The translations under genes and the position numbers were made by a program. A stretch of 64,000 bases of DNA from Elymus sibiricus (lineage: Eukaryota > Streptophyta > Magnoliopsida > Poales > Poaceae): contig CM077666.1 in NCBI GenBank assembly GCA_039707655.1, forward strand, positions 298,432,166-298,496,165, in the 5' to 3' direction. Below, piece after piece: positions 33,889 through 46,369 of this stretch. Numbering within the stretch: position 1 is the stretch's first letter; each line of letters begins with the position of its first letter. The notes under the pieces were generated by a model. It made no database searches, was not told where the DNA came from, and saw only the letters and a list, made by a program, of their open reading frames with translations.

Positions 33889-34729
33889 CCTCAAACTATG
33901 GTAATCACCGGAAAGAATCCCAATTATTGTCACCTTGGGATATGCGGAGCATAACACGTAATAGGTGCATATAACTTGCAAGATAGGATCAAGAACACAA
34001 ATATATTCATGAAAACATAAAGGGTTCAGATCTGAAATCATGGCACTTGGGCCCTAGTGACAAGCATTATGCATAGCAAAGTCATAGCAACATCAATCTC
34101 AGAACATAGTGGATACTAGGGATCAAAGCCCTAACAAATTGACTCGATTACAAGGCAAATCTCATCCAACCCATCACCGTCCAGCAAGCCTACGAAGAAA
34201 TTACTCACACACGGCGGTAAGCATCATGAAATTGGTGATGGAGGATGGTTGATGATGACGACGGCGTCGAATCCCCCTCTCCGGAGCCCCAAATGGACTC
34301 CAGATCAGCCCTCCCGATGAAGAACAGGAGGTGGCGGCGGCTTCATATTGTAAAACGCGATGATTCTTTCTCTCTGATTTTTTTCTGGACGAATAGGTAC
34401 TTATAGCGTTGGAATTAGGGTAAACAGAGCTTCCAGGGCCCCACAAGCCTGGGGGCCGTGCCCTGGGGGTAGGCGCGCCCCCTTGGCTTGTGGCCCCTGG
34501 GTGGCTCCCCTCCAGTAGATCTCTTCGCCAGTATTTTTTATATATTCTGAAATAATTCTGCGTAAATTTTCAGGTCCATCTGAGAACTTTTATTTCTGCA
34601 CAAAAATAACACCATGGCAATTCTGCTGAAAACAGCGTCAGTCCGGGTTAGTTCCATTCAATCATGCAAATTAGAGTCCAAAACCAGAGCAAAAGTGTTT
34701 GGAAAAGTGGATACGTTTGGGACATATCA
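33889..34729 (-). repeat. 3' LTR of F, truncated
   Basis: Matches 41937-42774. Begins TGATATGTCCCAAACGTATC and stops at the AACTCCTCAA block, where E sequence begins without a duplication. Confidence 0.85.
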
Positions 34730-36843
34730 ACTCCCCCAAGCTTAACTCATTGCTTATCCTCAAGCAATTCAGTTGACAAACTAAAAGTGACAAAGAAAAA
34801 CTTTTACAAACTCTTTTGTTCTTGTTGTCTGTATATATACTTAACTAGTATTCAAATTTTCAGCAAAGATCATGAACTAACTATATGAATGATAACACTT
34901 AGGTCTCACATTTACTCATATCAATAACATAACCAACTAGCGAGCAATAATAAGATATCTCGGATGCCAACACTTTGTCAAAACAATCATGATATAATAT
35001 GATAACATGGTATCTCGCTAGCCCTTTCTGAGACCGCAAAACATAAATGCAGAGCACCTTTGAGTTTCAAGCAACGACTAAACATTGTAATTCAGGGTAG
35101 AGGATATCCAGTCATGTTCACACCCAACATTAACTATACTCAATGCATAAAAATGACAATAGTGCTCTCCAACTGCTGCTTAAATGAGAGGGTGATGACT
35201 CAACAATAAAAATAAAATAACATGAAAGTAAATGGAAGGCCCTTCGCAGAGGGAAGCATGGATATGCAGCGGTGCCAGAGCTCGAAGCTTAAATCAGAGA
35301 TGAAAATAATTTTGAGAGGTGTTCTTTTCTTGTCAACGTCACGACCGAGATTTTTCAATATCTTTCATGCTAAACACATTATAGGCGGTTCCCAAGTAGA
35401 AAGGTAAAGTTTACTCCCCCTCTACCATACCAACACAAGCCATGGCTAGCCGAATCCTCGTGTGCCCTCCATACCAACAACTTTTCGGGGGAGTTTGTTT
35501 GCATTATGTATTTTCGATTTGAGCATAGGACTGGGCATCCCAAATACCAGCCTCTCTCGTGCAATGACAAGTGAATAAACACCCATCTCGAGAATAACCC
35601 GCTTAGCATGGAAGATACTGACCACCCCCTGTCGCTCCATGAGCTGTACAGACAAACAAAACAGATGTTCGTTTGAATATTTAGAGGTGGTACATGCAAA
35701 TTTACTTGGAATGGCAGAGTGATACCGCATATAGGTAGATATAGTGGACTCATCTAGAACAACTTTGGTTTAAGGATTTGGATGCACAAGTAGCATTCCC
35801 GCTTAGTACAGGCGAAGGCTAGCAAATAGATTGAGAAGCGACCAGCTAGAGAGCGAAAACGGTCATAGACATGCATTGTGAATAATTAACATTGAATACA
35901 TGCATGAGTAGGATATCAACACCCTGAACATAAATATCATGGAGGCTATGTTGGTTTTGATTCAACTACATGTATGAACATGCGCCAAGTCAAGCCACTC
36001 AAATTACTCAGAGGAGGATACCATGCTAACATACTACATCACAATCATTTTAATGCATGTTGACTCAAGATAAATCATTATCCACTCCTAGCTATTTAAG
36101 CATGGCATGAGCAACTATAATCTCTAATTGTCATCACAAACATGTTACTCATAATAGTGCTGAATCATGAATACTGAGCTAAACATATTTACAAAGACAA
36201 AAACAAGAAGGGTTCATACCAGCTTTTCTCCACCGCAATCACTTCATCAAATATCGTCATTATTGCCTTTCACTTGCACGACCGAATGATGTGAAAATAA
36301 TAATAGTGCAAGAGTGTCGTGGATTAAGCTGGAATCTGCAAACATTTATTCAAGGGAGAAGACAAAATAATACTGTCCCTTTGTTAGATCAACAATAAAG
36401 CATATGGGAGCCACTCAACATTTTCATCTGTGGTCTTTCTCCTACTACGACTCAACAAAGAGGAAAAGAGATTCAGAGAAACACACTGAAATATTTTTGG
36501 AGTTTTGAGTTTTTATGAAGAAAGCAAATTAACCAAACAAAAACGAAAAACGAGAAAAACTATTTACACGAGAAAGCTCCCAACAAGTAAAAGAAGAAAC
36601 GAGAAATCTTTTTGGGTTTTCTTTTAATACTACAAATTAACTAAAAGGGAAAGAAACTACAACTAATTTTTTTTGGATTTTTGAAGTTTTTAAAACACAC
36701 AAGAAGAAAGCAAAAATAAAACTAACATGGATATACAATGAAAAAGGATGAACACCGACAACTGGAATGAGTGTGTGAACATGAATGTAATGTCGGTGAG
36801 AAATACGTACTCCTGCTAGCTTAGGCTTTTGGCCTAAGTTGGT
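34730..36843 (-). other. 3' non-coding tail of F
   Basis: AT-rich; no supported gene. Contains phrases shared with B, C and D (GGCCCTTCGCAGAGGGAAGC at 35239, TTGGATGCACAAGTAGC near 35778) and the TCCCAACAAG word at about 36588. Confidence 0.7.
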
Positions 36844-37893
36844 CTACGACCATGGGTCGAAATCAGCACCTCCTCGATAGTACTGAGGCTGCTGAGGATC
36901 CCACTGGTAAACGGCCTCCTGAGGCTCCCACTGATAGACGGGCTCCTGGTAAGGCTCTGGCTCAGGTGCCGGCTCTGGTGCTTGGGGCTGGTCCCAGCCC
37001 CAATAAGCATAAATGTCCTCAGGCTTGATGATGTATCTGCCCCTGTTAATATCAAACAAAGTAGGTGCAGGCAAAATAATAACCTCACGAGTGCCCTGAC
37101 TAAACACCAAGTTTAATCTAAAGCGAATAGGGCTCTCATCTATGAGGTCATGCCCAACCATGCTATTATAATCAAGATGCATAGTGGGTAAAAGCCTCTC
37201 TTCCCTCTCATCGTGCCTAATAGGAATCTCAAAATGTTTAGCGAGACGGGAAGCATAAATACCACCATAAATAGCGCCCCTCGAACGGTTGGTGTGCAAC
37301 CGCCGGGCAACCATAGCACCCAAACTGAAAGTACTATCAGCGTAAAGAGCATGGTGCAAAATAGAAAGGTCAGGAGAGCTGAGCGTGCCACTCTCCCAAT
37401 GACCAGTCAATCACCTCCCAGCAAATAGTGAGTAATAGCGCAAAACAGGAAAATGTAAACTAGCAACCCTAGCCTCAGAAACTCCCCCCGACTCCCCCAC
37501 GGTAACCTCAGAGATGAACTCCAAGACATCCCTGGGGTGTGGCTCTACTTGGCTGCCCTCATTGGGAAGTTTGCATACCTCACAAAAATCCTCAAGTGTC
37601 ATCTCTTTAGGAATATCCTATAAGTTAAATGACACTGTGGGTGTATATCTCCTAGCATGAAAATGAAAGCTTTGCACGAAAGTATTAGTGAGGAGAAGAT
37701 ACTGGTCACACTTATCTTCGAGGAACAGGATAATGCCAACATTGTTCGACAAATAATAGAAATCATCGAAAATTCCCACATCCCTCAAGAACGTGTTGCA
37801 TGGCCATTCGCACGGCCGCACCTCGGCCGCATGAGGAAGATGATACTTGGGCTTCGGAGCCTCCTTAGGGTTCCGGCTCGAAGAACCACTCAA
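36844..37893 (-). pseudogene. Second ORF of F (Athila ORF1-like), two in-frame stops
   Basis: A 350-codon minus-strand frame, MSGSSSRNPKEAPKPKYHLP to GGADFDPWS, is broken by stops at 37618-37620 and 37411-37413 with no frameshift. The middle is conserved-looking (MTLEDFCEVCKLPNEGS, FPVLRYYSLFAGR, SRGAIYGGIYASRLAKHFEI, LLPTMHLDYNSMVGHDLI). The C-terminus is Pro/Glu/Gln-rich. It resembles the Athila ORF-1 type proteins found in plant gypsy elements (PF03078), from memory. It lies downstream of the protease, where pol would be in an autonomous element. Confidence 0.55.
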
Positions 37894-38693
37894 TCTCCAC
37901 TTGAGTATTTTCTTTTTCTGAAAATTTCTGAAATTTTAGTGACGCAAAATAAAAGTGAACGAAAGTCAACAAAATTGATACCAACTACTCCCACAAGTAT
38001 CTAGAGGCTATATCATGCATCAAAACTACTTTGGACCATACAAATTCAACATGCAAGCTCATAAACATGGTCACCACAGCAGCAAAAATTTGCAAAGTAT
38101 AAAGCACTAGACCAAAAACTAATTGGAGCATTGGAGGAGTCACATACCAAGGAGTAATTCCTCAAAACAGTTTTGGAAACGGAGTTCCGAGCAAGGAGAT
38201 AAAAAATCACAGCAATATGAGCAAGAACACGGGCTTGGGAGCAAGTTTGATTTTTTCTGGAGGAAGAAGAAGGAGATGGGTGGCTGGCATAAGTGAGTGG
38301 GTCCCTGTGGGACCCACAAGCCTGCTGGGCGCGCCCAGGGGGTGGGTGCGCCCTGTGGGCTTGTGGCTCACAGGTGCACCCCCCTGGTGTGTGTTCAGTG
38401 CCAAAAATTCTTAAATATTCTGGAAAAAATCATAGTAAATTTTCAAGGTATTCTGAGAACTTTTATTTTTTGGGACATTTTTTATTGCACGGAAAAGTTA
38501 GAAAACAGGATAATCATGGCATTTTATTTTATTGAACTACAAATAACAAAGAGCAAAAGGTGGGTACATAAAGTTGTGCTTACTAAATTCATCGACCACC
38601 TGCCCCTCAAAAAGAATCCATTAATAAGGTTGATCAAGTCTTATTAACAAACTGTTTCTGAATGGCATGAAACCGAAGAATCTTCGTATAACA
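37894..38693 (-). other. Spacer between protease and second ORF of F
   Basis: Non-coding. A GC-rich block at 38300-38400 (GGGCGCGCCCAGGGGGTGGG) looks like those inside Triticeae LTRs, so this may be a transcribed leader or a remnant promoter for the second ORF. Confidence 0.4.
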
Positions 38694-41289
38694 CTAAGTT
38701 ACCTCAATGGGGATATGCATCTCCCCAACAATAAGAATTTCATATTTCTTTTTGACAGTAGGAAGAGGAAATTTGAATCCCCCAATAGTGACTGTTGAAA
38801 CCTTTTCAATACAATTGATACCATTCACCGAACTTTGTTTCTCTGGGAAATAAACCGTACGCTCATTACCATTGACATGAAAAGTGACCTTGCTTTTGTT
38901 GCAATCAATAATAGCCCCTGCAGTATTCAAAAAGGGTCTTCCAAGGATAATCGACATGTTGTCATCCTTGGGCATATCAAGTATAACAAAGTTTGTCAAG
39001 ATAGTAACATTTGCAACTACAACGGGAACATCCTCGCAAATTCCAATGGGTATAGCAGTTGATTTATCAGCCATTTGCAAAGATGTTTCAGTAGGTGTGA
39101 GCTTATTCAAATCAAGTCTTCTATATAAAGAAAAAGGCACAACACTAACACCGGCTCCCAAATCACATAAAGCAGTTTTAACATAACTTCTTTTAATGGA
39201 GCATGGTATAGTAGGTATTCCTGGATCTCCTAACTTCTTAGGTACTCCACCCTTAAAAGAATAATTTGCAAGCATGGTGGAAATTTCAGCTTCAGGTATC
39301 TTTCTTTTATTAAACGAGTGCGCAAAAAGATAGGTCTGAGCATTTCAACAAAGCGCTCAAAATCTTCCTCATCCTTGTTTTTAGATGGTTTAGTGGGAAA
39401 AGGCATAGGTTTCTGAACCCATGGTTCTCTTCTTTCCCATGTTTTTTAGCAACGAAGTCTCTTTTATCATATCTTTTATTCGTAGGAGATGGGTTATGAT
39501 CAACAGCAGGTTCTATTTCTACATCATTATCTGGTTGAGCATCAACATGAACATCATCATTATCACTAGGTGTATGTTCATTACCAGATTGGGTCTCAGC
39601 ATCGGAAATAGAAGCATCATTATGATTCTCAGGAGGTTTTTCTATCTCAGGTTCACTAGAAGCATGCAAAGTCCTATCATTTTTTCTTTTTCTTTTTCTT
39701 CTTAGATGGACTAGGTGCATCAATATTATTTCTTTGAGAATCTTGTTCAATTCTTTTAGGATGACCTTCAGGATACAAAGGCTCCTGAGTCATTCTACCT
39801 CCTCTAGTAACAACTCTAACAACATGATCATTCTTTTTATTATTCATCTCATCAAGCAAATCATTTTGTGACTTGGCTATTTGTTCTAACTGAGTCTGAA
39901 CCATAGAAGCATGTTTACTCAAGCATTTAACATCGTTAGCAGTTCAGAACATCAAATCACTCAAGCGTTCAATCATGATGGCATTCCATTTTAGTTGATT
40001 GCTAACATACATATTGAAATTCTCTTGCTTAACAATGTAGTTATCAAATTCATCCAAGCATTGACTAGCCGATTTATTATAGGGAATATCACTTTCATTG
40101 AATCTACGAAGAGAATTTACCTCTACTACCTGTGTCGGGATATCAAGTCCATGTATTTCTTCAATAGAATGCCTCTCGTCTTTGGAGTTGGCTTAGGTGG
40201 TGGTTCAGGAAGTGTCCAATCATCGGCATTTCTCAATATATTATTCAATAATTCTTCAGCCTATCCAACAGTTCGTTCCCTGAAAATAGAACCAACACAA
40301 CTATCTAGGTAATCCCTAGAAGCATCGGTTAGTCCATTATAAAAGATATCGAGTATTTCATTTTTCTTAAGAGGATGATCAGGCAAAGCATTAAGTAGTT
40401 GGAGAAGCCTCCCCCAAGCTTGAGGGAGATTCTCTTCTTCAATTTGCACAAAGTTAAATATTTCCTGTAAAGCTGCTTGTTTTTTGTGAGCAGGAAAATA
40501 TTTTTCAGAGAAATAATATATCATATCCTGGGGACTACGCACACAACCAGGAGCAAGAGTATTAAACCATGTCTTAGCCACACCCTTCAATGAGAAAGGA
40601 AACAACTTAAGGATGTAATAGTAACGAAACTTTTCCTCATGAGCAAATAGGGTGGCTATATCATTCAATTTAGTAAGGTGTGCCACAACAGTTTCAGTTT
40701 CATAACCATGAAAAGGATCAGATTCAACCAAAGTAATTAAATCAGGATCGATAGAGAATTCATAATCCTTGTCAGTAACAAATATGGGAAAGGTAGCAAA
40801 CTTAGGATCATATTTCATTCTCTCCCTCGTAGATTTTTCTTTCAACTCAACAAGCAATTCTATAACCTCATCTCTATCATTACAAGCAAGAATTGCCCTA
40901 GCTGTCTCCCTATCAAAAACATAACCATAAGATGTCTTAGGCATTTCAACTCCAGTAGGAGAGCTAGGCATAATAGGTGAATCATAATTTTCAAGAGTTT
41001 CAATATTTTTAGTTTCTTTAGCTTTAGCAATTTGTTCATCTAGAAATTCACCAAGTGGCACAGTATTATCAAGCATAGTACTAGCATCATCATAAGTATC
41101 ATCCATAGCAGAAGTAGTATCATCAATTACTTGCGACATATCAGAATGAATAGCATGTGGTGGTGTCGCAAGCCTACTCAAAACAGAAGGTGAATCCAGT
41201 GCACAGTGTGATGGCAGTTCCTTACTTCCTCTAGTCATAGAGGGTACGATCTTGGTCTTAGCATCTTTCAGATTCTTCATAGTGATCAA
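38694..41289 (-). pseudogene. gag-protease region of F, disrupted
   Basis: Gag occupies 41289-40261: after an acidic N-terminal region it has the gypsy capsid signature (LKLFPFSLKGVAKTWFNTLA, YFPAHKKQAALQEIFNFVQI, ENLPQAWGRLLQLLNALPDH), the retrotransposon gag domain PF03732. A TAG follows at 40261-40263. The spacer from 40260 to 39310 is spread over two frames and includes a KKKKKKKKK run at about 39680. Protease lies at 39275-38694 with the retropepsin motif ALCDLGAGVSVVPFSLYRRL and the flap-side IILGRPFLNTAGAIID. The stop and at least two frame changes between gag and protease mean it cannot be made as one protein. Confidence 0.8.
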
Positions 41290-41329
41290 CAGATATAAAT
41301 CCCAAGTGACTCAACAGATAGAGCTATGC

Positions 41330-41347
41330 TCCCCGGCAACGGCGCCA
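41330..41347 (-). other. tRNA-Asp primer-binding site of F
   Basis: The minus strand reads TGGCGCCGTTGCCGGGGA, 11 bases after the LTR end. Confidence 0.85.
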
Positions 41348-41358
41348 GAAAAAGGTCT

Positions 41359-42774
41359 TGATAACCCACAAGTATAGGGGATGGCAACAGTTTCCGCGGG
41401 TAGTATTTCACCCAGATTTATTGATTCGACACAAGGGGAGCCAAAGAATATTTGCGAGTATTAGCAGTTGAGTTGTCAATTCAACCACACCTGGAGAACT
41501 AAATATCTGCAGCAAAGTGTTTAGTAGCACAGTAGTATGATAGTTTCAATAGCAATAGTAATAGTAACACAGTAACAAGGACAGTAACAGAAGCAGTTTT
41601 GTAGTAATTGTAACAGCAGCAGCAGCAAAAGTAACTTAGCAAAGATCAATATGCGAAAAGCATAGGCATTGGATCAGTGATGGATAATTATGTTGGATGA
41701 CATTCATCATGTAACAGTCACAACCTAAGGCGATACACAATAGCTCCAATTCATCAATGTAATGTAGGCACGTATTCCGTATATAGTCATACGTGCTTAT
41801 AGTAAGAACTTGCATGACATCTTTTGTCCTACCCTCCCGTGGCAGCGGGGTCCTTAAGGAAATTAAGGGATATTAAGGCCTCTTTTTAATAGAGAACCGG
41901 AACAAAGCATTAATCACATAGTGAATACATGAACTCCTCAAATTACGGTAATCACCGGAAAGAATCCCAATTATTGTCACCTTGGGGTATGCAGATCATA
42001 ACACGTAATAGGTGCATATAACTTGCAAGATAGGATCAAGAACACAAATATATTCATGAAAGCATAAAGGGTTCAGATCTGAAATCATGGCGCTCGGGCC
42101 CTAGTGACAAGCACTAAGCATAGCAAAGTCATAGCAACATCAATCTCAGAACATAGTGAATACTAGGGATCAAAGCCCTAACAAATTGACTCGATTACAT
42201 GGCAAATCTCATCCAACCCATCACCGTCCAGCAAGCCTACAAATAAATTACGCACACACGGCAGTGAGCATCATGAAATTGGTGATGGAGGATGGTTGAT
42301 GATGACGACGGCGTCGAATCCCCCTCTCCGGAGCCCCGAACGAACTCCAGATCAGCCCTCCCGATGAAGAACAGGAGCAGGCAGTGGCTCCGTATCGTAA
42401 AGCGCGATGATTCTTTCTCTCTGTTTTTTTGGATGAATAGGTACTTATAGCATTGGAATTAGGTTAAACGGAGCTGCCAGGGCCCCACAAGCCTGGGGGG
42501 GACGCCCTGGGGGTAGGCGCGCCCCTTGGGCTTGTGGCCCCTAGGTGGCTCCCCTCCAGTAGATCTCTTCGCCAGTATTTTTTATATATTCTGAAATAAT
42601 TCTCCTTAAATTTTCAAGTCCATCCGAGAACTTTTATTTCTGCACAAAAATAACACCATGGCAATTCTGCTGAAAACAGCGTCAGTCCGGGTTAGTTCCA
42701 TTCAAATCATCCAAATTAGAGTCCAAAACCAGAGCAAAAGTGTTTGGAAAAGTGGATACGTTTGGGACGTATCA
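41359..42774 (-). repeat. 5' LTR of F
   Basis: 1416 bp, TGATACGTCCCAAACGTATC to CTTGTGGGTTATCA on the minus strand. Confidence 0.9.
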
Positions 42775-42834
42775 ATAGACAAGATGAGGATCACACACTA
42801 CTAGGAAATAGCTTATAGGTAGATGCTTAGCAGC

Positions 42835-43180
42835 AGCGAGGGGTAAAGAGCAGGCGCTACTGGTATGTAGTAGAAGCGCGAGTCCCAATCCAGCACTACA
42901 GGTATATTGTTAACAGTAGAGCGAGCACTCTTCCACGCGCTGCTGCTAGGTGGGCCCCATCGTACCCCCGGGGCTATCTATAGTAGCAACGCTGCTTGTA
43001 TATCATGCGCTACTGCTAAATTTACAGCAGTAGCTGGCCGCCTGCCAGGCGCTGCAACTATGGATACACGGGGCCAGTTGGTGGACCCCACTTATCAGCA
43101 GCGCGGATTCACACCCAGTGCTACAACTAAGCAGATAGCAGTAGCGCCTCTCCTTTCCCCGCGCTACTGCTATTCTAGCG
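42835..43180. repeat. 5' subterminal repeats of H
   Basis: Repeated (G)CAGTAGCG, GCGCTACTG and CAGCAGCG words in both orientations, matching those at the 3' end (46806-46975). Probable transposase-binding sites. Confidence 0.75.
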
Positions 43181-43329
43181 TTATCCACCAGCTCGCCGCT
43201 GCCCGTTGCTCACTCTCCCTCTCCACTCTCTCTCCCTCCCTCACCGTGCGCCATCCTTCGTCTCCCGCTGTTGCCGCACCACCGTCCTCCAGCCGCCGGC
43301 GCCGCATTGCCGTCGGCCCCTCGGTAAGC

Positions 43330-43545
43330 CGTCGCTCCTCCAACCGCCACCCTCCTCCAGCCGCCGCGCCCCTCCTCCTACCTCCTCCTCCAGCCGCCGG
43401 CTGCCCCTCCTCCTCCTCCCTCCTAGCCCTTCCTCCCTCCTCCAGCCGCCGCCCCTCCTCCTCCTCTCTCCTCCCTCCCTCCTCCATTCTCCATCCGCCG
43501 CATCTCCTCCCTCCTCCCTCCCCCTCCTCCCTCCTAGCTCCCAAA
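43330..43545. repeat. CT-rich low-complexity tract (CTCCTCC/CAGCCGCC)
   Basis: Pyrimidine-rich on the plus strand. It generates long Ser/Pro/Leu frames on the plus strand and Gly/Glu/Arg frames on the minus strand that I do not regard as genes. It may be the 5' UTR region of the gene in H. Confidence 0.75.
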
Positions 43546-44545
43546 TTTAACTAATTAGTTTCTAGTTTCTAGGTTTTAGTTTAGTGAATTAGTTTATAGT
43601 TTCTACTTTATAATTTATATTTTCTATTTTATAATTTTTTTAGTTTACTAAATTTAGTTGGTAGAATTTTTCTAGGGTTCAAGAAGTAGACAGTAGGCAA
43701 AATAATTAGGGCTTTTTTCTAGGGTTTAGGAATCAAATTGTAGACAGTAGAAATTTTAGGGTTTATTAGGAATCAAATTGGATATTCTCATATGCAAGTT
43801 CTAGGTTTTAGGGTTTTTTTTAAATGAAAATGTGAAGCTAGGATTTTTTTTGAAATGAAAATGTGAGGAACTTGACTCTGTTTGAACATGTGAAGACATG
43901 AAAATGTGAAGAAATGAAGCTAGTATTTTTGAAATGAAAATGTGAAGAAATGAAAATGTTAATAGCATATATAAACTATTTAATCATATGCCTAAACTGA
44001 TCATGAAACTATTTACTCATATGCTAGTAACCTGCTCAATAATGTTTACATGCTCATGTGTGACTTCTCATGTGGTGCAGGGTAGATCACACCGACGAGC
44101 TGCTCGACGACACCAAGAAGATCACCGACAACACCCGCATCCTCGACAGCCATCTAGTGAATAAAGATGATCTATTTGGACATGTGATATGTGGAGTAGT
44201 GCTGTGTAGTACTAGCATGTGTATGTGCTTGCCCAAGTGCTATCTTGGCTTTTATTGTTTGTAGGGAAACTCCGAGTGGCCTATGTTTTGCCAGAATGTT
44301 GATTCATTTCCGTTCTGGCAAATTTCAGGCGCTCGATATGTCCTGGTTTTAGCAAAGGTCATGCGGAAATTTTCCGTGAATTTTGTCATGACTTGTGCTA
44401 GAAAGTAGGACCTATCGAGTGACCGTGATTTGCCGAAACGGGAATTAAAGGACACTCCGGCCGAACATAGGCCATTTTTTTATGCCATTGCTCCATATAT
44501 GTAACAGGTTGACATTCAGTCTGTTGGGGCTCCTTGCTCCATATA
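43546..44545 (+). other. Non-coding part of H upstream of the tandem repeat
   Basis: T-rich sequence with repeated TAGTTT, TAGGGTTT and GAAATGAAAATGTGAAG words (43790-43950), then a possible exon ending in a spliceable CAG|GG at 44081 (…GACGACACCAAGAAG…). No gene supported. Confidence 0.4.
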
Positions 44546-44963
44546 TGAGAGAGGAAGAATCCCGACTGTTGTTGTGGGGGTCGCTTCTACTTCTTCTCCT
44601 TGTGCTAGACCTTTGTAATGCACTAGGGGAAGGAGGAGTAGCCACCATCACCGACGGTCGAAATATCAGTGAGGGTGTGTCCATCATATACGACCGATAT
44701 ATGAGAGAGGGAGAATCCCGACTGTTGTCGTGGGGGTCGCTTCTCTTTCGTTCCTGTGTGCTAGACATTTTGGTGTAATGCACTCGGGAATGAAGGGAGG
44801 AGCGACCATCACCGATGGTCGAAATATCAGAGAGGAAGAATCCCGACTGTTGTCGTGGGGGTCGTTTCTCTTTCTTTCCAAGGTGCTAGACATTTTGGTG
44901 TAATGCACTTTTGAAAGAAAGGAGGAGCGACCATCACCGACGGTCGCAATATCAGAGAGGGAG
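44546..44963. repeat. Three diverged tandem units of ~130-157 bp
   Basis: Units at about 44546, 44703 and 44831 each run: GAGAGRGARGAATCCCGACTG, GGGGGTCG, TGCTAGAC, GTAATGCAC, GGAGGAG, ACCATCACCGA(C/T)GGTCG, ATATCAG. The first unit is longer by about 30 bp at its end. Confidence 0.8.
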
Positions 44964-45112
44964 TGCCCACCATATACACCACGAGAGATGAGAGTTTTTC
45001 AAGGAAGACTCGACGGACCGAAAGTCAACCCATGCTGAATAGTGATCTATGTGTTGAGTTCCTGGTCATTGCCGTCGATCAATTTTTAATCTTTGAATTA
45101 TGAACATAGGAA

Positions 45113-46321
45113 ATGTCTAACAACGATAGGATCCCTGAGTGCGAGTACTGCAGCGACGACCGGGGTATGTGCGACAGGCCTCACCTAGAAGACGGTAGGT
45201 GCTTCACCATCAAGCTCGACGACACCTTCGATGTTTTTACGGTACGTCACGACGACATGTCTTTTTTTGTAATTAAGCATGACTTGTGCTTCTTTGCCTC
45301 AACGTGTAATTTCCGTTTTTTACAATTCGACTAGTGCATCCCCTGCCATGCAAGACCATATGTCTTGGATAAGATCGGTTTCGAAGGTCGTGGGAGTATG
45401 GAGACGAAGAAAACCCACCTAAGGACGCAACATGGTTTCGCTTTTGCCGTTAAGCTATACAATGCAGAAAACCACTCCCATTTTGATTGCTCAAATTGGA
45501 GAGCACTATGCAAGGCATATGGATTCCAGGAGGATATGCAGATAACCTTTGATATTCATCCTGAAGATGATATTGAAGATAATATCGACATTTGGGTCGA
45601 TGTGGATATGCTTCCAGTTCTACCTCTATGTGAGTTTATCAAAAAAATTTGTTAGGTAATTTATATTGTTTATTTAAAAATAGTTGACAGCTTATTTCCA
45701 TCGACAGCTTATTTTCATTCTCCAAGAAATATACGGAAGGTAGTAGACAATACCTACTACAGTTATGGCTCCGAACTAAATTGGGAGGAGAAACAATATC
45801 TTGTCTCATTTATTAATGATATTGAGACTTTCAAGACCAATTATGATATTAGCCCACATTATGGTCAATACGTGCCACTAGTGCACGTGTTGAACTATGG
45901 TAACATCCATGGAGATAGCATGGTAAGATTTTTTAATATTGTGTCACTGGCTAGTCCATCTTTTGCATACATGCATTCTTCTTAGGCTAAACTACTTTGC
46001 TAACTATGTTACTATTATGTTCTTCAACAGAAGCTCCTGAAGGATTGTGTGCCTCCTTTGATGTATATTAAAGGTCACATGGATATTATTAGCTTACGGC
46101 CAAATCTGCCTAGGGTTTTGCGCTGTCCATACTCGATTTCTCAAAGAGATGAAGACATCAGAATCAAAGAATTGAGAAAAGTAATGCAAACGCGCAGGGA
46201 ACTACTTGGAGGAAACATGGTGTGCTGCCCACGAATTGGAGACAGGTGGATCACTATTCTCCATAATGGAGAAGAAGGGGCTCGCCTGTTTTATGCAATT
46301 TTACCTAGCAGAGAGGAGTAG
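45113..46321 (+). CDS. Intact four-exon gene of unknown function inside CACTA H
   Basis: Predicted exons are 45113-45241, 45335-45629, 45708-45922 and 46031-46321. All introns are GT-AG, phases agree, and the joined frame is open for 309 residues to a TAG. It starts MSNNDRIPECEYCSDDRG, with a small Cys-rich segment (CEYC...C) at residues 10-20. Exon 2 has a hydrophobic/aromatic block ending NWRALCKAYGFQEDMQITFD (about residues 95-115). Exons 3-4 contain NIHGDSM, VPPLMYIKG, and RIGDRWITILHNGEEGARLF near the C-terminus. The exon 2 block recalls the end of a plant B3 DNA-binding domain (W..lC...g...gm.itFd), but that is only a resemblance. Similar proteins are, from memory, repeated in Triticeae genomes. 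It is either a captured host gene or an accessory gene of this CACTA family. No transposase motif. Confidence 0.6.
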
Positions 46322-46369
46322 GTCCTAACTAGCTAGTACTCATCATGTGCTGAACAATTAGCTAGTGTT

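Larger units (their letters stand above)
33889..42774 (-). mobile_element. Non-autonomous gag-protease LTR retrotransposon F (gypsy type)
   Basis: Minus strand: 5' LTR 41359-42774 (TGATACGTCC...GGGTTATCA, 1416 bp), tRNA-Asp primer site 41330-41347, broken gag-protease region 38694-41289, a second ORF 36844-37893, non-coding tail, polypurine tract (AAGCTTGGGGGAGT) and 3' LTR 33889-34729, which lacks its last ~575 bp. The possible right duplication is ATAGA (42775-42779); the left copy was lost with the LTR end. There is no reverse transcriptase or integrase. It is inserted in E. The LTRs are nearly alike, so F is fairly young. Confidence 0.85.

Noticed and set aside
35379..35753. 124-codon minus-strand ORF in the tail of F
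   Set aside because: No domain, not conserved in B, C or D tails, within known non-coding 3' region.
43170..43544. Gly/Glu/Arg-rich minus-strand ORF
   Set aside because: Antisense reading of the same low-complexity tract.
42907..43554. 215-codon Ser/Pro/Leu-rich ORF
   Set aside because: Produced by the CTCCTCC low-complexity tract; no domain and no agreement with the spliced gene downstream.
45335..45629. Firm call of a B3 DNA-binding domain
   Set aside because: Only a partial, by-eye resemblance at the end of the domain; kept as a possibility, not as the annotation.
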